A stretch of 64,000 bases of DNA from Paulinella micropora (taxonomy: Eukaryota > Cercozoa > Imbricatea > Euglyphida), in NCBI GenBank assembly GCA_009731375.1, contig BJOX01000145.1:549417-613416 (forward strand). Direction: 5' to 3'. This document shows positions 52,851 through 63,957 of the stretch, piece by piece. How positions within the stretch are numbered: position 1 is the stretch's first letter; each line of letters opens with the position of its first letter. The notes beneath the pieces were generated by a model, which had not been told where the DNA came from, ran no database searches, and saw nothing but the letters and a program-made list of their open reading frames with translations. The position numbers and the translations under genes are program-made.

Positions 52851-55800
52851 TGGGAGGAAACACCACTGCTCTTATTTCTGCTAGTTGGTTTGCTTGGTCT
52901 TGTAGTATATTCATAAGATTATTATTTTCTTTTTCTAAATTAACTACCTTTTCTGATAATTGTTGAACCGCCTTAATTAACGGGGCGATAAACTCAGAAT
53001 AACCTATACCATATCCGACATCACCACTATCAATACATTTAACATCTTCTGGATTAACACTCACACCTTTCAATTCGTATTCTTTTCTTTGCTTTGGACA
53101 CGGAACCATAATTGTTTCTTTGATAAAACCGCCAAAATCTAGCATATCCATTTCTGTTAGTATTTCTTCTAATTCCTGTGCTATTAAGCCTGTCCTACAT
53201 TTCTTTTTGTCATCAATCATACGATAGCAGACTGGATTTAACTTATTAATAAAATCTAAGCCTAAGCATTCCTTTATATCTTCTTTTTTTTCTCCTATCA
53301 GAATATTGAATTGGATTAGACAATACCCATAATTGTCCATCGCTTCCTCTCAAAGACATTAAAGCAGTATTTGAACTATTCTCCCATATACAACCATTCG
53401 TTGAACCATTACCAACTCTAAATCTTATAGCATGAGTAGTTATACCACCTCCTACTCCTCCTGCTGGTGCTGTTCCTCCAGACAGTGATTTATTATTCCC
53501 AGACTGAGACATATAAATCCCCCAGTCTGAATTTCCTGTTTCCCATATAAATATTCCGCGTGTATTTGTCCCATCTGTTCCTCCTTGTATTCCTATCTTT
53601 GCTCCACCAGTTAATGTTGTGGCCGTTAGTATCCCAGAGTATGTAATTCCCGCATTTGCTGTTAGAGCATTCTGAGCATAGATTATTCCACTTCCTCTCG
53701 CATAAAAATTTAAGTCTTGGTTAGTACTGCTTCCAGTAGCATATACCGAATTATAACCAAAACCCACACCCTGTGTCCCGTTGCTGTGTCTGAATTCAAC
53801 ACCAGCAGAAGATGCTCCAAGATTGGCTGAAACATACAATCCTACTGGTGTAGCATGAGACCCACTTCTTGCTTCTCCTCTTATATCTGCCGTGCTATTA
53901 ACAACAGATATACTCGCATTTGCTGTTATCAATCCGCTTGTTGTTAATGTGGTTGTTGATATCCCCGCATTTGCTGTTATTAATCCACTCGCGGTTGCCG
54001 TTGTTGTTGATATACTCGCATTTGCCGTTATTAATCCACTCGCTGTTAATGTTGTTGTAGTCATACCAGCAGTTGCCGTTAATGTAGTTCCAGTTATTGT
54101 TCCGCCATTTTTTATGTTGTTTGAGTTCATATCTAAGGCACCATAAAACCGCATACCGCCAGCATTGTTAAAACGGACAATGTCAGACGAAGCACTTTTA
54201 TTATCCAAAAGTTTTGAAATATAAAGTCCCGCCCCTTTTACATCAGATGCTAGATTTGTAAATACATAACTTCGTTGGTTCGCGGTTCCACTTGTAGCGG
54301 TATTTAGAGTAAATAAGAAATACTGATAATCTCCCGATGTCTGTGAAAAGAATATGTCTCCTCCATTTTGGTTTAATATCCTCGCCCCATTATATGTTAT
54401 ATTTCCGCCATTAGTGATAGTTTGATTATTAAAATCGGCATTGTTCGTTAAAGTTAGATATTTTATCACAGTGCTCGCCCCGTTGAATGTTTTACTTCCT
54501 GTTATGGTTTGGTCTGTTGATAGTTTTACATTTTGCCCGTCCAATGTGTCCGCATACCCTTTTGTCGCTCCGTCTGTTGATAATGTAGGAGTTCCAAGGT
54601 TGGCTATTTTGCTACTATTACAATCTAGCCCCGAAGCATTTACCCAACCGACAATCGTCCCGTCAATAATAAAACTTATTTTTTTCGCAGAAATTTCAAA
54701 GTTGTAATATGTTGCAGTTTTCATATCCAAACTAGCAATTGACCCGATATTACTTGTAGAATTGAAAACGATAAATGTGCCCTTTGTTGTTGAATTGATT
54801 GAATTTCCCGTTATTTCAACACCACTGCTATATGTCTTAATTCCTGCTATGGTTTGGTTTCCTGTTAGTTTCACATTTTGCCCGTCTAATGTATCCACAT
54901 AACTTTTGTTTGCTCCGTCCGTTGTTGCTGATGGTGTGGCTAAGTTTGTTATTTTGTTGTTATTCAAAGATAGTGTAGTGCCAGTTGCGGTTATAATTAA
55001 AGTATTACCCGAATATAACTCAACATACGACCCCGTTATTTGTATCGGATACCAAGTCGCTGTTGCTGTCTTTTGTGCGGCAATCATTCCTATTTTTGTA
55101 TCAAAGGCTATGCCAATGCCGTCAAAAGTAGTAGGATTGGATGAACCACTTACTTCCAAAGTTGATGTAAATTTTTTATTCCCTGCTATTGTTTGGTCTC
55201 CTGTTAGTTTAACCACCGAAGTATCAAGAGTAGAAACATCCACACCATCAACAAGATTCACATTTGTTATGCTTTGGCTTTTCATATCAATCTCCGCACT
55301 AGCATTTATTATGTTGCTGAATGTTTTGGTTCCTGCTATGGTTTGGTCTCCTGTTAGTTTAACCACAGAAGTATCAAGGGTAGAAACATCAATACCATCA
55401 ACATTACCAACATTTGTAATAGCAAAACCACCCATATTTAAACTACCCGTCATAGCCACTGTGCCGTCCTTTGCTAGTTTCGTATCGGTATATGCCTTCG
55501 TTGAAGCATCGCCATCATTGAATGGTGCTGGAAGTCCGCTGATTGCTGTCGTGCTGTTAAAATTTAAAACATTGCCCGTCAATGTTATTCCACCCCCTGT
55601 TGTTGGAGCAAGAAGTATGGAAGAACCAACAATGCTTAGTGGATAGCCCGTTGCTCCACCTGCCTCCGACGAATAAATAGAACTCATATTATTGTTGTAA
55701 TTGAAGAATAACTTACCCGTGTTTAATGGATTTGAATCTTTTACACCCAAATAAGTAGTAAATATTTTATTCCCTGTTATTATTAATTTAATATGGTTTG

Positions 55801-56708
55801 GTCTCCTGTTAGTTTAACGACTGCGGTATCAAGGGTGGAAACATCAATACCATCAACATTACCGACATTTGTTATGTTAAATCCTCCCATATTTAATCCG
55901 CCCGTCATATTCTCGGTTCCGTCTAATCTAAGAAAAGGTGAGTTTGTGTTTCTCCATTGCCCCGTGCTATAAATGAGTAGTTGGTTATCGGCGGGTGTGC
56001 CCGTTATTGTAACATCGCTGTGTGTATTAATTGAGCCGTCCGCTGACACTTTATCATTATTGTCTTCATCCTCTGATATCCAAGTATCAACATCTTTGGT
56101 ATTTAGTAAATTAACTCCCGTTATGTTCAAATTATCGCCCATACTAATGTTGCCGAATTCATCAACATTTATCGGAAATGTTTTATTTACCCAGTTTATT
56201 GAGTTATATGTTAGATAACTATTCATCGCTATTGGTGCTGTAATGACTACATCTGTGAGTGTATCAATTGAGCCGATTGTTGTATTTCTCCATTTACCAT
56301 CTACATCATTATATGTTAAGTATTGCCCGACCGTTGGAGCGGATATGTTTGTGTCTATCAAATTGTATAAACTTGTTTGGTGCGGATTGGAAGTATTGCT
56401 TCTGTGTTGAGTTGAGGNNNNNNNNNNTGTGTTGAGTTGAGGCTTTGACTTCCGTCATTATCCCTTACTCGTTGCTCTGTATAGTATAAATTTTTTCCTT
56501 CTTTAATGTCAGTTGTTGATTTGGTATATAATCTTGTATCAAATCGTAAATCCGTATAGTAGAGGTTCAAAGGGTTTTCATCTTCTGGCACTCTGTCTGT
56601 ATTCAGACCGACTATGTTTGTGTTCGTTAAGTCAAGGTTGGCGATTGATAGGCTGTCTGTCGCAATTTCTGACAAGCCTAAGAGCGACTTGAAGGAGGAA
56701 CCTGCCAT
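52843..56708 (-). pseudogene. Long fibre protein with S74-type chaperone, frameshifted
   Basis: Begins MAGSSFKSLLGLSEIATDSL. At least five VVKLTGDQTIAGxKxF repeats with intervening NLGTPTLSTDGA/KSYVDTLDG segments, then ATxSGLITANAxIST repeats (about 53890-54110) and GIFIWETGNSDWGIYM. The end has YSDRRKKEDIKECLGLDFIN, LIAQELEEILTEM and a short coiled coil. The S74 Ser of SDRR and the downstream Lys/Asp region of the chaperone are present. Breaks: a 10-N gap with duplicated flanks (56418), a nearby 1-nt insertion, an AT-rich ~15-nt insertion with stops at about 55785, and a poly(A)-tract frameshift at about 53290. Receptor-binding trimeric fibre, by family. Confidence 0.85.
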
Positions 56709-56772
56709 ATTCGTATATTAATTAATTATTTATTTATTTAAAAAATACTAAAATATAATAATCTTAGTATAA

Positions 56773-57294
56773 ATGCCGTCTCCCGAAGCAAGTCGTAAGA
56801 ACTGGGGGAGTGCAGTTGAAGGAATAAAAGCAAAAGCGAAACAACGAAAAATGGAACATGCCAAAAAGGTTTTGGAACAATACCGAAATGCGGTTAAAAG
56901 TGAAGACGAAGATATGGAACAAAAAATAGCAGAGATAGAAAATAAGAATGTGGCGAGCGATATTGTTAATGAAAAAGACCAAGATGACACACCCGAGCAA
57001 AGCAGTGATAGTGAAAGTGAATGTGATTTTACTGATATCATTGCTGAAAAGATGGCAAAAATGAAGATAAGAAGAAAGAAAGCGGAAACTAAGAGAGAAA
57101 AGAAGAAGAGTAAGAAACCAGAGCCTGAGAGTGAAGAAAGTGAAAGTGAGAGTAGTGAAGAAGAAGAACCGAAGCCAAAGAAAGGCAAAGGTAAGAAGTC
57201 TAGTAGTGTGAGTGTAAAAGTATATAATCAATCTTCTGGTGGTGCTAAGAAAGAAAAAAATAATGATGTTGAAAAATGTTTCTTAAAATTATAA
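56773..57294 (+). CDS. Highly charged conserved protein upstream of integrase
   Basis: 173 aa, intact. SRKNWGSAVEGIKAKAKQRK, acidic Ser/Glu blocks, CDFTDIIAEKMAKMKIRRK, EEEEPKPKKGKGKKS and KVYNQS. Same order of blocks as E1 25342-25851. A likely disordered nucleic-acid-contacting protein. Confidence 0.65.
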   Translation: MPSPEASRKNWGSAVEGIKAKAKQRKMEHAKKVLEQYRNAVKSEDEDMEQKIAEIENKNVASDIVNEKDQDDTPEQSSDSESECDFTDIIAEKMAKMKIRRKKAETKREKKKSKKPEPESEESESESSEEEEPKPKKGKGKKSSSVSVKVYNQSSGGAKKEKNNDVEKCFLKL

Positions 57295-57321
57295 AGTCCA
57301 AATGTAAATAAAAAGAAAAAA

Positions 57322-57345
57322 CGACGAAGTCGTCTTTCAAATATC
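57322..57345. repeat. Short relic of the E2 cassette family
   Basis: ACGACGAAGTCGTC hairpin followed by TTTCAAATATCATC, matching the cassette right end. It separates the charged and DUF5754-like genes (convergent 3' ends). Confidence 0.55.
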
Positions 57346-57346
57346 A

Positions 57347-57604
57347 TCACCAAAGATAATGATATGAGTAAAAATTACTATATTCTGGATTATTATAAGT
57401 TGATTCTCCTTTTGAATTTCGTATTGCTTTTGCTCTCATTCTGTATTTTTTTCTTCTTTCTTTATCCAAATGGTCTAAATGTGAATATAAACCTATGCGG
57501 TCTTTATAATGTTTGTATCTGTTATCTCCAAAATTAATAACCTTACCTTTCGGACTAATGACTTTATATTTTTTGTTTTTTACATTTGACTTTGAAAATC
57601 TCAT
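57347..57604 (-). CDS. DUF5754-like small protein, intact
   Basis: 85 aa: MRFSKSNVKNKKYKVISPKG, KVINFGDNRYKHYKDRIGLY, LDKERRKKYRMRAKAIRNSK and YSYHYLW. PxGKxIxFGDxRYxxY plus DKERRxxY is the DUF5754 pattern of large DNA viruses. Divergent from the integrase with a 9-nt spacer, so they share a promoter region. Confidence 0.65.
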   Translation of the reverse strand: MRFSKSNVKNKKYKVISPKGKVINFGDNRYKHYKDRIGLYSHLDHLDKERRKKYRMRAKAIRNSKGESTYNNPEYSNFYSYHYLW

Positions 57605-57613
57605 ACTATATAA

Positions 57614-58621
57614 ATGCCAGATTTAGACCATAAACATACAATTATTAATAATCAAAATCGTAATAGTCAATTAGAAGACACACCAACTGGAGAAGAAATT
57701 CAAAGAACAAAAGAAGAAGAAGCCCTTGAAATACACCACCAGAAAAAGAACCCGAAAATATGGAATACTATATGGGTTGATAATCCATTAGACCAAGTTT
57801 TCTTAGACTTAGCCGATATGAGTAAGATAAAAGATAAGAAAGGAAATAAAGGATATGCTTGGATGCTTGTTTGGATTGATTGTCATTCAAGATATTTAAT
57901 AATCATTCCATTAAAAAATAAAACAGCGAAAGAAGTTTATTATGCTTTGAAATCTATACCTTATAAACCTAAATCAATTACAACAGACAGCGGAGGAGAA
58001 TATAAAGGTGCTACTCGTGATTATTTTATTCAAAATGATATTAAACACGATGTGGTTGAAGTAGGCGACCATAGGGCCTTAGCGTTTGTTGATAGAGTTA
58101 TAAGGAGTATTAGAAGGTGGTTGGATTTATTATTTGAAACTAATAGAAATTTTGATTGGGTAAGTTATATTCAAGATTTGGTTAATGCTTATAATCATAA
58201 ACTTCATAGAGGAATTCAAGCCAGACCGGTGGATGTCTTTGCTAGAAGAGACAAAAACAAGCAAGTCATAACTAGAGATAACCTTATTAATGAATTCAAT
58301 GTTGGTGATAGTGTTCGTAAGGAAAACAAACGGAATTTATTTTCTAAAGGAGGAAAGACTTTCAGCAAAATTATTTATAAAGTTAAAGGCCGTTCCGGAT
58401 TTAAATTAATATTAAATAATGACGAGTTAGTAAGCCCGAGGGATTTATTGAAAACCGATTTTACAAAACCTATTGACGAAGAAAAAGACATAAAACAACA
58501 AACAAAAGAAATCATAAAAGAGAAGAAGACAAAAGAACTACTTAAAAGGGAACAAATAGAGGCGGAAAACATCAGAACAAGTAAGAGAGAACGAAAGGCA
58601 AAAGTAATACTAGACATTTAA
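57614..58621 (+). CDS. Retroviral-type integrase (rve), intact
   Basis: 335 aa. VFLDLADMSKIKDK (first Asp), WIDCHSRYLIII, TTDSGGEYKGAT (second Asp), then ALAFVDRVIRSIRRWLD, where Asp stands in place of the usual catalytic Glu, 34 residues after the second Asp. A C-terminal chromo/SH3-like part (KGRSGFKLILNNDELVSPRD) and a Lys-rich tail follow. The N-terminal HHCC zinc finger is not evident. Catalyses insertion with a 6-bp stagger. Confidence 0.92.
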   Translation: MPDLDHKHTIINNQNRNSQLEDTPTGEEIQRTKEEEALEIHHQKKNPKIWNTIWVDNPLDQVFLDLADMSKIKDKKGNKGYAWMLVWIDCHSRYLIIIPLKNKTAKEVYYALKSIPYKPKSITTDSGGEYKGATRDYFIQNDIKHDVVEVGDHRALAFVDRVIRSIRRWLDLLFETNRNFDWVSYIQDLVNAYNHKLHRGIQARPVDVFARRDKNKQVITRDNLINEFNVGDSVRKENKRNLFSKGGKTFSKIIYKVKGRSGFKLILNNDELVSPRDLLKTDFTKPIDEEKDIKQQTKEIIKEKKTKELLKREQIEAENIRTSKRERKAKVILDI

Positions 58622-58746
58622 TGAAAATAAAAAAATACTATTATACTGACTTCTTTGCCAAGTTTAAAACAAATACTTGAACCCATGGAAACCTGATTAA
58701 TTGTCACAAAGTAACCAATATAATAGAGTGGTGTTGGTAGAAACCT

Positions 58747-59266
58747 TTATTCAAACACAACCCTGTAAGCCGTCTTGACGGTGAGCCCATAATAGTCTGC
58801 GACTGTGCCGATATTATCCCACAAACGAAAAAGCCTGAAACTTCCATCTGTAAAAAGGACAACGAAATGTTCTGGTACTTGTTCCCTCCTCATCGGTGAT
58901 TTGTACGCATTCAACTTTGCTCTTGGAAGGCCCTCATTCGGTAGTTGGTAAATTCTGGCAACGCCATTTTCCTTATCTAATTCTACCCAATAATCCTGCT
59001 TGCCTTCAATCGGTTGATTACGCTCGTGATTTGGCTCCCGCACAACCGCCCTCATCCTACCCAATTCTTTCGGAATATTTTGAGCGGTAATAAGACCGAC
59101 GCGCATTGCACCAACTGCTTCTGCCAACGCCTAAACCCCACTTCATTGGCAAAAAAAAGAAATGAAACAACCAACTTACCTTTACTTCGGGGTCTTCAGG
59201 TTGCTTCTCCTCAGGAACCTTGCCATCACCCTCCTCTGGCTCCTCCCGCGGTTCGTTGTCGGTCAT
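58747..59266 (-). CDS. Two-exon cargo gene, unknown function
   Basis: Exon 1 (59266-59180) encodes 29 residues, MTDNEPREEPEEGDGKVPEE to PEVK. A 49-nt intron (59179-59131) has GTAAGT...TTTAG ends. Exon 2 (59130-58747) continues in phase: ALAEAVGAMRVGLITAQNIP, YWVELDKENGVARIYQLPNE, HFVVLFTDGSFRLFRLWDN. Total 156 aa. The stop TAA lies inside AATAAA, a polyadenylation signal. Composition is more GC-rich than viral genes, so it looks like a captured host-type gene or a host insertion. A second 3' splice-like site (TGACTTTTTTTTTCAG) lies at 59313-59328, so a further upstream exon is possible. No domain recognised. Confidence 0.6.
59131..59179 (-). other. Candidate spliceosomal intron, 49 nt
   Basis: Donor AAG|GTAAGT, a pyrimidine-rich interior and TTTAG|G acceptor. 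Its length is not a multiple of three, and exclusion joins two open frames in phase 0. Confidence 0.65.
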
Positions 59267-59537
59267 ACCTGCACAACAGACGAGGGTTTGTGCTTCTTGC
59301 CTTGATCGCTTTTGGAATTCTGAAAAAAAAAGTCACAGAACAAAAAAGCACGAGGAAAAACATTTTACTCAATTGTGTGAATTTCTGGATTTCGGCTGTT
59401 CGTTTGAAATGCCTTAAAAAAGGAAAAGCGAAAATTTTTTTTACACCGCACACCTAGAGGCTCAGGTCAATTACACACCTTCTAAATTCTGGAGTTGGAC
59501 AACTTTTGCTTTTTCAGAATAGTCTTAATCAGACAAA

Positions 59538-60022
59538 GTGCGAACAAGAATGAGTGAAGACGATGGTAGTGATGTAGAGTATGTTGAAAGAGAAACCACC
59601 AATAAGTGGTTAGAGAAATTAAGAGACAAAACATACACACAGATAATGAAATATAAGACAAATAGCGAAGTAAAACTTGACATTATACAGAGTAGAAAGG
59701 AGCAAAAACGACAAGAGTTATTGGAATTGGAGAAACAAGAAAAAGCAGAACAAAATAAATGTTTTGCTATTGAAGAATTGCTAAATCAGAAAAAAGAAGA
59801 AGCAGAACGAAAGGAGAAAATAGATTGGTAAAGAGAGAAGAAAAGAGGAAAAAATTGAACAAGAAAAAACAATTACGATTATTTGAGAATTGGCTAAGTG
59901 CCGAAAATCAATCAATTGGAGTTGATGATGAGATTAGAGCAAGAAAAATGATTGAAGGAGGAAAAACAACATACAATGTAATTGAAGAATATGAGAAATA
60001 TAAAAGACAAAGAATTAATTGA
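59538..60022 (+). pseudogene. Coiled-coil protein, frameshifted
   Basis: Two overlapping frames. The first starts MRTRMSEDDGSDVEYVERET and is Lys/Glu/Gln-rich (LELEKQEKAEQNKCFAIEEL). The second carries REEKRKKLNKKKQ, LFENWLSAENQSIGVDDEIR and KMIEGGKTTYNVIEEYEKYK. A break lies at about 59825. Last gene before the right TIR; no E1 counterpart. Function unknown. Confidence 0.5.
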
Positions 60023-60211
60023 AATAGTAGTTTTTACTACTAACTCCTTTAGCACATAGGAGTATAAACTAGTGTGTTTTCAATTTTAAAAAAATTGGGC
60101 GAAAGCCCTCTTCATTTCAAAGAGATTTACTCATACCATACTTGTGTGCGGTAGGTGGTTGATTTGAAGTTGGAAGAGTAAGACGAAAAAGATCAATTTA
60201 ATGATATATAC
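60023..60211. other. Non-coding spacer before right TIR
   Basis: AT-rich. AGTAGTTTTTACTACT (60026-60041) is a perfect stem-loop just after the coiled-coil gene stop, likely a terminator. Confidence 0.45.
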
Positions 60212-60363
60212 ATGTTTTCTTGTAGTGTGCTGTATAAGGCTATTTTGTTGTTTTTGTTTCTTTGTATTTATTTTACTGCGAAATCCATAGGAGGGGGTGC
60301 GACACACAATTCGAAGGCGAGAATTTGCAAAAATTCTTACCGAGAAATTGTGTATCATCTACT
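60212..60363. repeat. Right terminal inverted repeat of E2
   Basis: Inverse of 39050-39201, ending ...TATCATCTACT. Confidence 0.93.
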
Positions 60364-60369
60364 TTGAGC
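60364..60369. repeat. Right target-site duplication of E2 (TTGAGC)
   Basis: Identical to 39044-39049. Confidence 0.95.
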
Positions 60370-60602
60370 AACCAGCTCCCTAATCCTTTTCACCTTCCTT
60401 TTGGGAAAAAGGGCCATCACTTCTGAATATTTCAGAAGTATCGTTTCCTCCCTACCTCTCAGTTACGGAGTCGTGCTTGTAATTATAGGTTGCACCAGTT
60501 CCAATACAACTGGCAAGTGTTTCGCAAGGCGTGAGGTTCCCCTACCAAAAGGGGGGGGGGGGGGGGGGGGAAAAANNNNNNNNNNNNNNNNNNCCGGGAA
60601 AA

Positions 60603-60633
<31 letters not shown>

Positions 60634-61200
60634 CACAATAATAACAACAACAACTGTCTCTATACAGACAACGAACGAACCAACACCTACCGACTAAGCC
60701 ACACGCTTCTTAAACACCAAGACGGCCAACAGCTGACGTCTTGCACAAAAATAAGCTGCTGACACCCCAAACAAGACGTCCGCCAGAAGACGCCTTGTCC
60801 CCCACACTGACACTTCGCCACCAGTTCGTGCACGGCGTATCCCCAAAAGGAAACGACCCCAAGTGAACGAATTCAAAATGGCTGGTATGTGGGACTCGCC
60901 CACACAAGAGGCTGACAGACCAGCTATGGACAATCAAGGTCAAGCTGACGACACGAACACTGGAGCTTGTCCCTTCCAGACACCCGTGCCGAATCGTGCC
61001 GACATATTCGGTCGTGATGCCAAGAATGCTGCACCCATCCCACAGTCCCCATGGAGAGACGCTGGGGGCGCATTGATCTTGACCCGAACCACAATCCCTG
61101 TCATCCCTGTCCCTCAGGCTAGTTTGGACATGACGGGACCCACGGGATGGCCAGCATCCCCAACTGACCCTGCGAACCAATACCATTTCCCTCTCGCAGC
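60370..61200. other. Host DNA right of E2, with poly(G), N gap and possible exon
   Basis: Poly(G), 18 N (60576-60593), poly(A) and (CA)n around 60550-60640. An open frame from 60863 (MNEFKMAGMWDSPTQEADRP...) is Pro/Ala-rich with ordinary codon use and might be a retroelement gag or host exon, but it runs into the minisatellite and no family is recognised. Confidence 0.3.
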
Positions 61201-61519
61201 CCCGTATGCATACCCCAGGGGTATCATACCCGGGTATCGTTTGGCTGTGCCCCCCCCCCCCATACCCCTGGAGTATGATACCCCCCTCCCCCAAATATCC
61301 CTCCCGATGTAATGGACAGGGGTATGAAACAGGGGTATCATACCCGAGTATGGGGGGGCGGGGGGGGGGGGGGTATCGTTTGGCACAGGGGTATCATACC
61401 CGGGTATGAGACAGGGGTATGGGACAGGGGTATCATACCCCCGGGTATGAGACAGAGGTATGGGACAGGGATATGGGACAGGGATATGAGACAGGGGTAT
61501 GGGACAGGGGTATCAATAA
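61201..61519. repeat. GGGGTATGAGACA minisatellite
   Basis: Variants of CAGGGGTATGGGACAGGGGTAT and the palindrome GGTATCATACCCGGGTAT. G4-prone on the plus strand. The complementary motif (CTCATACCCC) returns at 63830-64000. Confidence 0.85.
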
Positions 61520-61525
61520 TGATAA

Positions 61526-61556
<31 letters not shown>

Positions 61557-62821
61557 CTTCTTCTTCTTCTTCTTCTTCTTCTTCTTCTTCTTTTTCTTCT
61601 TCTTCTTCTTCTTTTTCTTCTTCTTCTTCTTCTTCTTCTTCTTCTTCTTCTTCTTCTTCTTCTTTTTCTTCTTCTTCTTCTTCTTCTTTTTCTTCTTCTT
61701 TTTCTTCTTCTTTTTCTTCTTCTTTTTCTTCTTCTTTTTCTTCTTTTTTTTTTTCTTTTTGTTATTGTTGTTGTTCTTCTTCTTCTTTTTGTTTTTTTTT
61801 CTTTTTCTTCTTTTAAAATTTCCTCTTTTTTTCTTCTTTTTCTTCTTTTTCTTCTTCCTTTTTCTTCTTCCTTTTTCTTCTTCCTTTTTCTTCTTCTTCT
61901 TCTTCTTCTACTTCTTCTTCTACTTCTTCTTTTTCTTCTTATTTTTCTTCTTTTTTTCTTCTTTTCTTCTTCTTTTTCTTCTTTTTCTTCTTCTTCTTCT
62001 TCTTCTTCTTCTTCTTCTTCTTCTTCTTTTTCTTCATCATCATCATCTTCTTCTTCTTCTTCTTCTTCTTCTTCTTCTTCTGCTTTCTTTTTCTTCTTTT
62101 TCTTCTTATTTTTCTTCTTATTTTTCTTCTTATTTTTCTTCTTCCTTTTTCTTCTTTTTCTTCTTCTTCTTCTTCTTTTTCTTTTTCTTCTTCTTCTTCT
62201 TCTTCTTCTTTTGTTTTCTTCTTTTTCTTCTTTTTTTTCTTTTTCTTCTTTTTCTTCTCTTCTTCTTTTTCTTCTTCTTCTTCTTCTCTTCTTTTTTTTT
62301 CTTTTTCTTCTTTTTCTTCTTCTTTTAAAATTTCTTCTTTTCTTCTTTTTTTTCTTCTTTTTCTTCTTTTTCTTCTTCTTTTACTTCTTTTTCTTCTTTT
62401 ACTTCTTTTTCTTTTTCTTCTTCTTCTTTTTCTTCTTCTTTTTCTTCTTCTTTTTCTTCTTCTTTTTCTTCTTCTTTTTCTTCTTCTTTTTCTTCTTCTT
62501 TTTCTTCTTTTTCTTCTTCTTTTCTTCTTCTTCTTTTTCTTCTTTTTCTTCTTTTTCTTCTTCTTCTTCTTCTTCTTCCTTTTTCTTCTTTTTCTTCGTT
62601 TTCTTTTTCTTCTTCTTCTTCTTTTTCTTCTTCTTCTTCTTCTTCTTCTTCTTTTTCTTCTTATTTTTCTTCATATTTTTCTTCATATTTTTTTCTTATT
62701 TTCTTCTTTTCCTTCTTCTTTTTCCTTCTTCTTTTTCTTCTTCTTCTCCTTCTTCTTCTTTCTTTTTCTTCTCCTTCTTTTTCTTCTTTTTTTTCTTTTT
62801 CTTTTTCTTCTTCCTTTTTCT

Positions 62822-62856
<35 letters not shown>

Positions 62857-63078
62857 TTTTTTTTTCTTCTTCTTCTTCTTTTCTTTTTCTTCTTCTTTTC
62901 TTCTTCTTCTTCTTCTTCTTCTTCTTCTTCTTCTTTCTTTTTCTTTTTCTGCTTTTAAAATTTCTTCTTCTTTTTCTTCTTCTTTTCTTCTTTTTCTTCT
63001 TTTTCTTTTTCTTCTTCTTCTTCTTCTTCTTCTTCTTTTTCTTCTTCTTCTTCTTCTTCTTCTTCTTCTTCTTCTTTT
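61520..63078. repeat. Long (TTC)n polypyrimidine tract
   Basis: About 1.55 kb of CTT/TTC units with TTTTTC variants, and AAAATTTC interruptions near 61815, 62325 and 62955. The recurrence of the interruption with similar flanks suggests higher-order duplication. Huge open frames (poly-Phe/Leu/Ser or poly-Lys/Glu) are artefacts. Confidence 0.95.
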
Positions 63079-63179
63079 GTTCTTGTTGCATTCTTTCAGT
63101 TTGCATGATCGAGCCATGGATTCATCTATCTCCCTCCCTTCCCTTCCCTACCTACCTACCTGCCCACCTACCTATTTTC

Positions 63180-63211
<32 letters not shown>

Positions 63212-63316
63212 AAATATATATATATATATATGTATATATATAGGTCAGACATCTTCCAGGCCTGCGACATCCCCAAAGAGGAAACGGTGTTCTTTCTGTC
63301 TTTCTTTTCTTTCTTT

Positions 63317-63352
<36 letters not shown>

Positions 63353-63530
63353 TCCTTTCTTTCCTTTCTTTCCTTCCTTTCCTTCCTTTCCTTTCCTTTC
63401 CTTTCCTTGTGCCTTGCTTTGCCTTGCCTTTCCTTTCCTTTCCTTTCTTTTTTTTTTTCTTCCTTCCGTTTCTTCTTTTCTCTCTTTTCTTCCTTTTCTT
63501 TCTTTCTTTTGTTGTTGTTGTTTGCTTCTG
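63180..63530. repeat. (CT)n, (TA)n and (CTTT)n/(CCTTT)n microsatellites
   Basis: CTCTCT to 63210, TATATA to 63242, then CTTT and CCTTT units from about 63297 to 63510. Confidence 0.9.
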
Positions 63531-63914
63531 TGGAGGTGGTGGTGGTGGTAGTGGCGGTGTTGGTGGTGTCGAAAGCACGTCTTCGTGTTGTTTTGCTGCA
63601 GGTGATGAATGTAGCCGCTGCAGCATGCGCGAGTTGGTGTTGTTGTTGTTGTTGTTGTTGTTGTCTATCTATCTATCTATTTATCTGCCTGTCTATCTAT
63701 TCATCTACCTACCTATCTACCTAGATGACTGCTGCCGTGCACGAGTACGGGGGGCTCTTCGTCCTGGATTGCATCGCGTCGGGTATGCCATCTATCTATC
63801 TATCTATCCATCTATCTATCTTTCTATACCCCTCATATCCATACCCCTCCTATACCCCCACATACCCTCATATCCCGCTCATACCCTAGTCATATCCATC
63901 TCATACCCCTTTCA

Positions 63915-63957
<43 letters not shown>

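Larger units (their letters stand above)
39050..60363. mobile_element. Provirus E2: complete Maverick/Polinton-type element
   Basis: 21.3 kb with TIRs starting AGTAGATGAT (5'-AG is typical for Polintons). It encodes an intact protein-primed-type PolB, ATPase, integrase and 412-aa virion protein, plus broken MCP, penton, protease and fibre. The right two thirds are syntenic with E1. Contains N gaps at 46194, 46558, 49173-49835 and 56418. Confidence 0.93.

Noticed and set aside
54906-55646. 246-codon plus-strand frame inside the E2 fibre gene
   Set aside because: Antisense shadow of the fibre repeats, which are conserved with E1 on the minus strand.
61312-63551. Open frames of 338 and 710 codons on the plus strand and Lys/Glu frames on the minus strand
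   Set aside because: They are translations of (TTC)n and related microsatellites with no amino-acid diversity.
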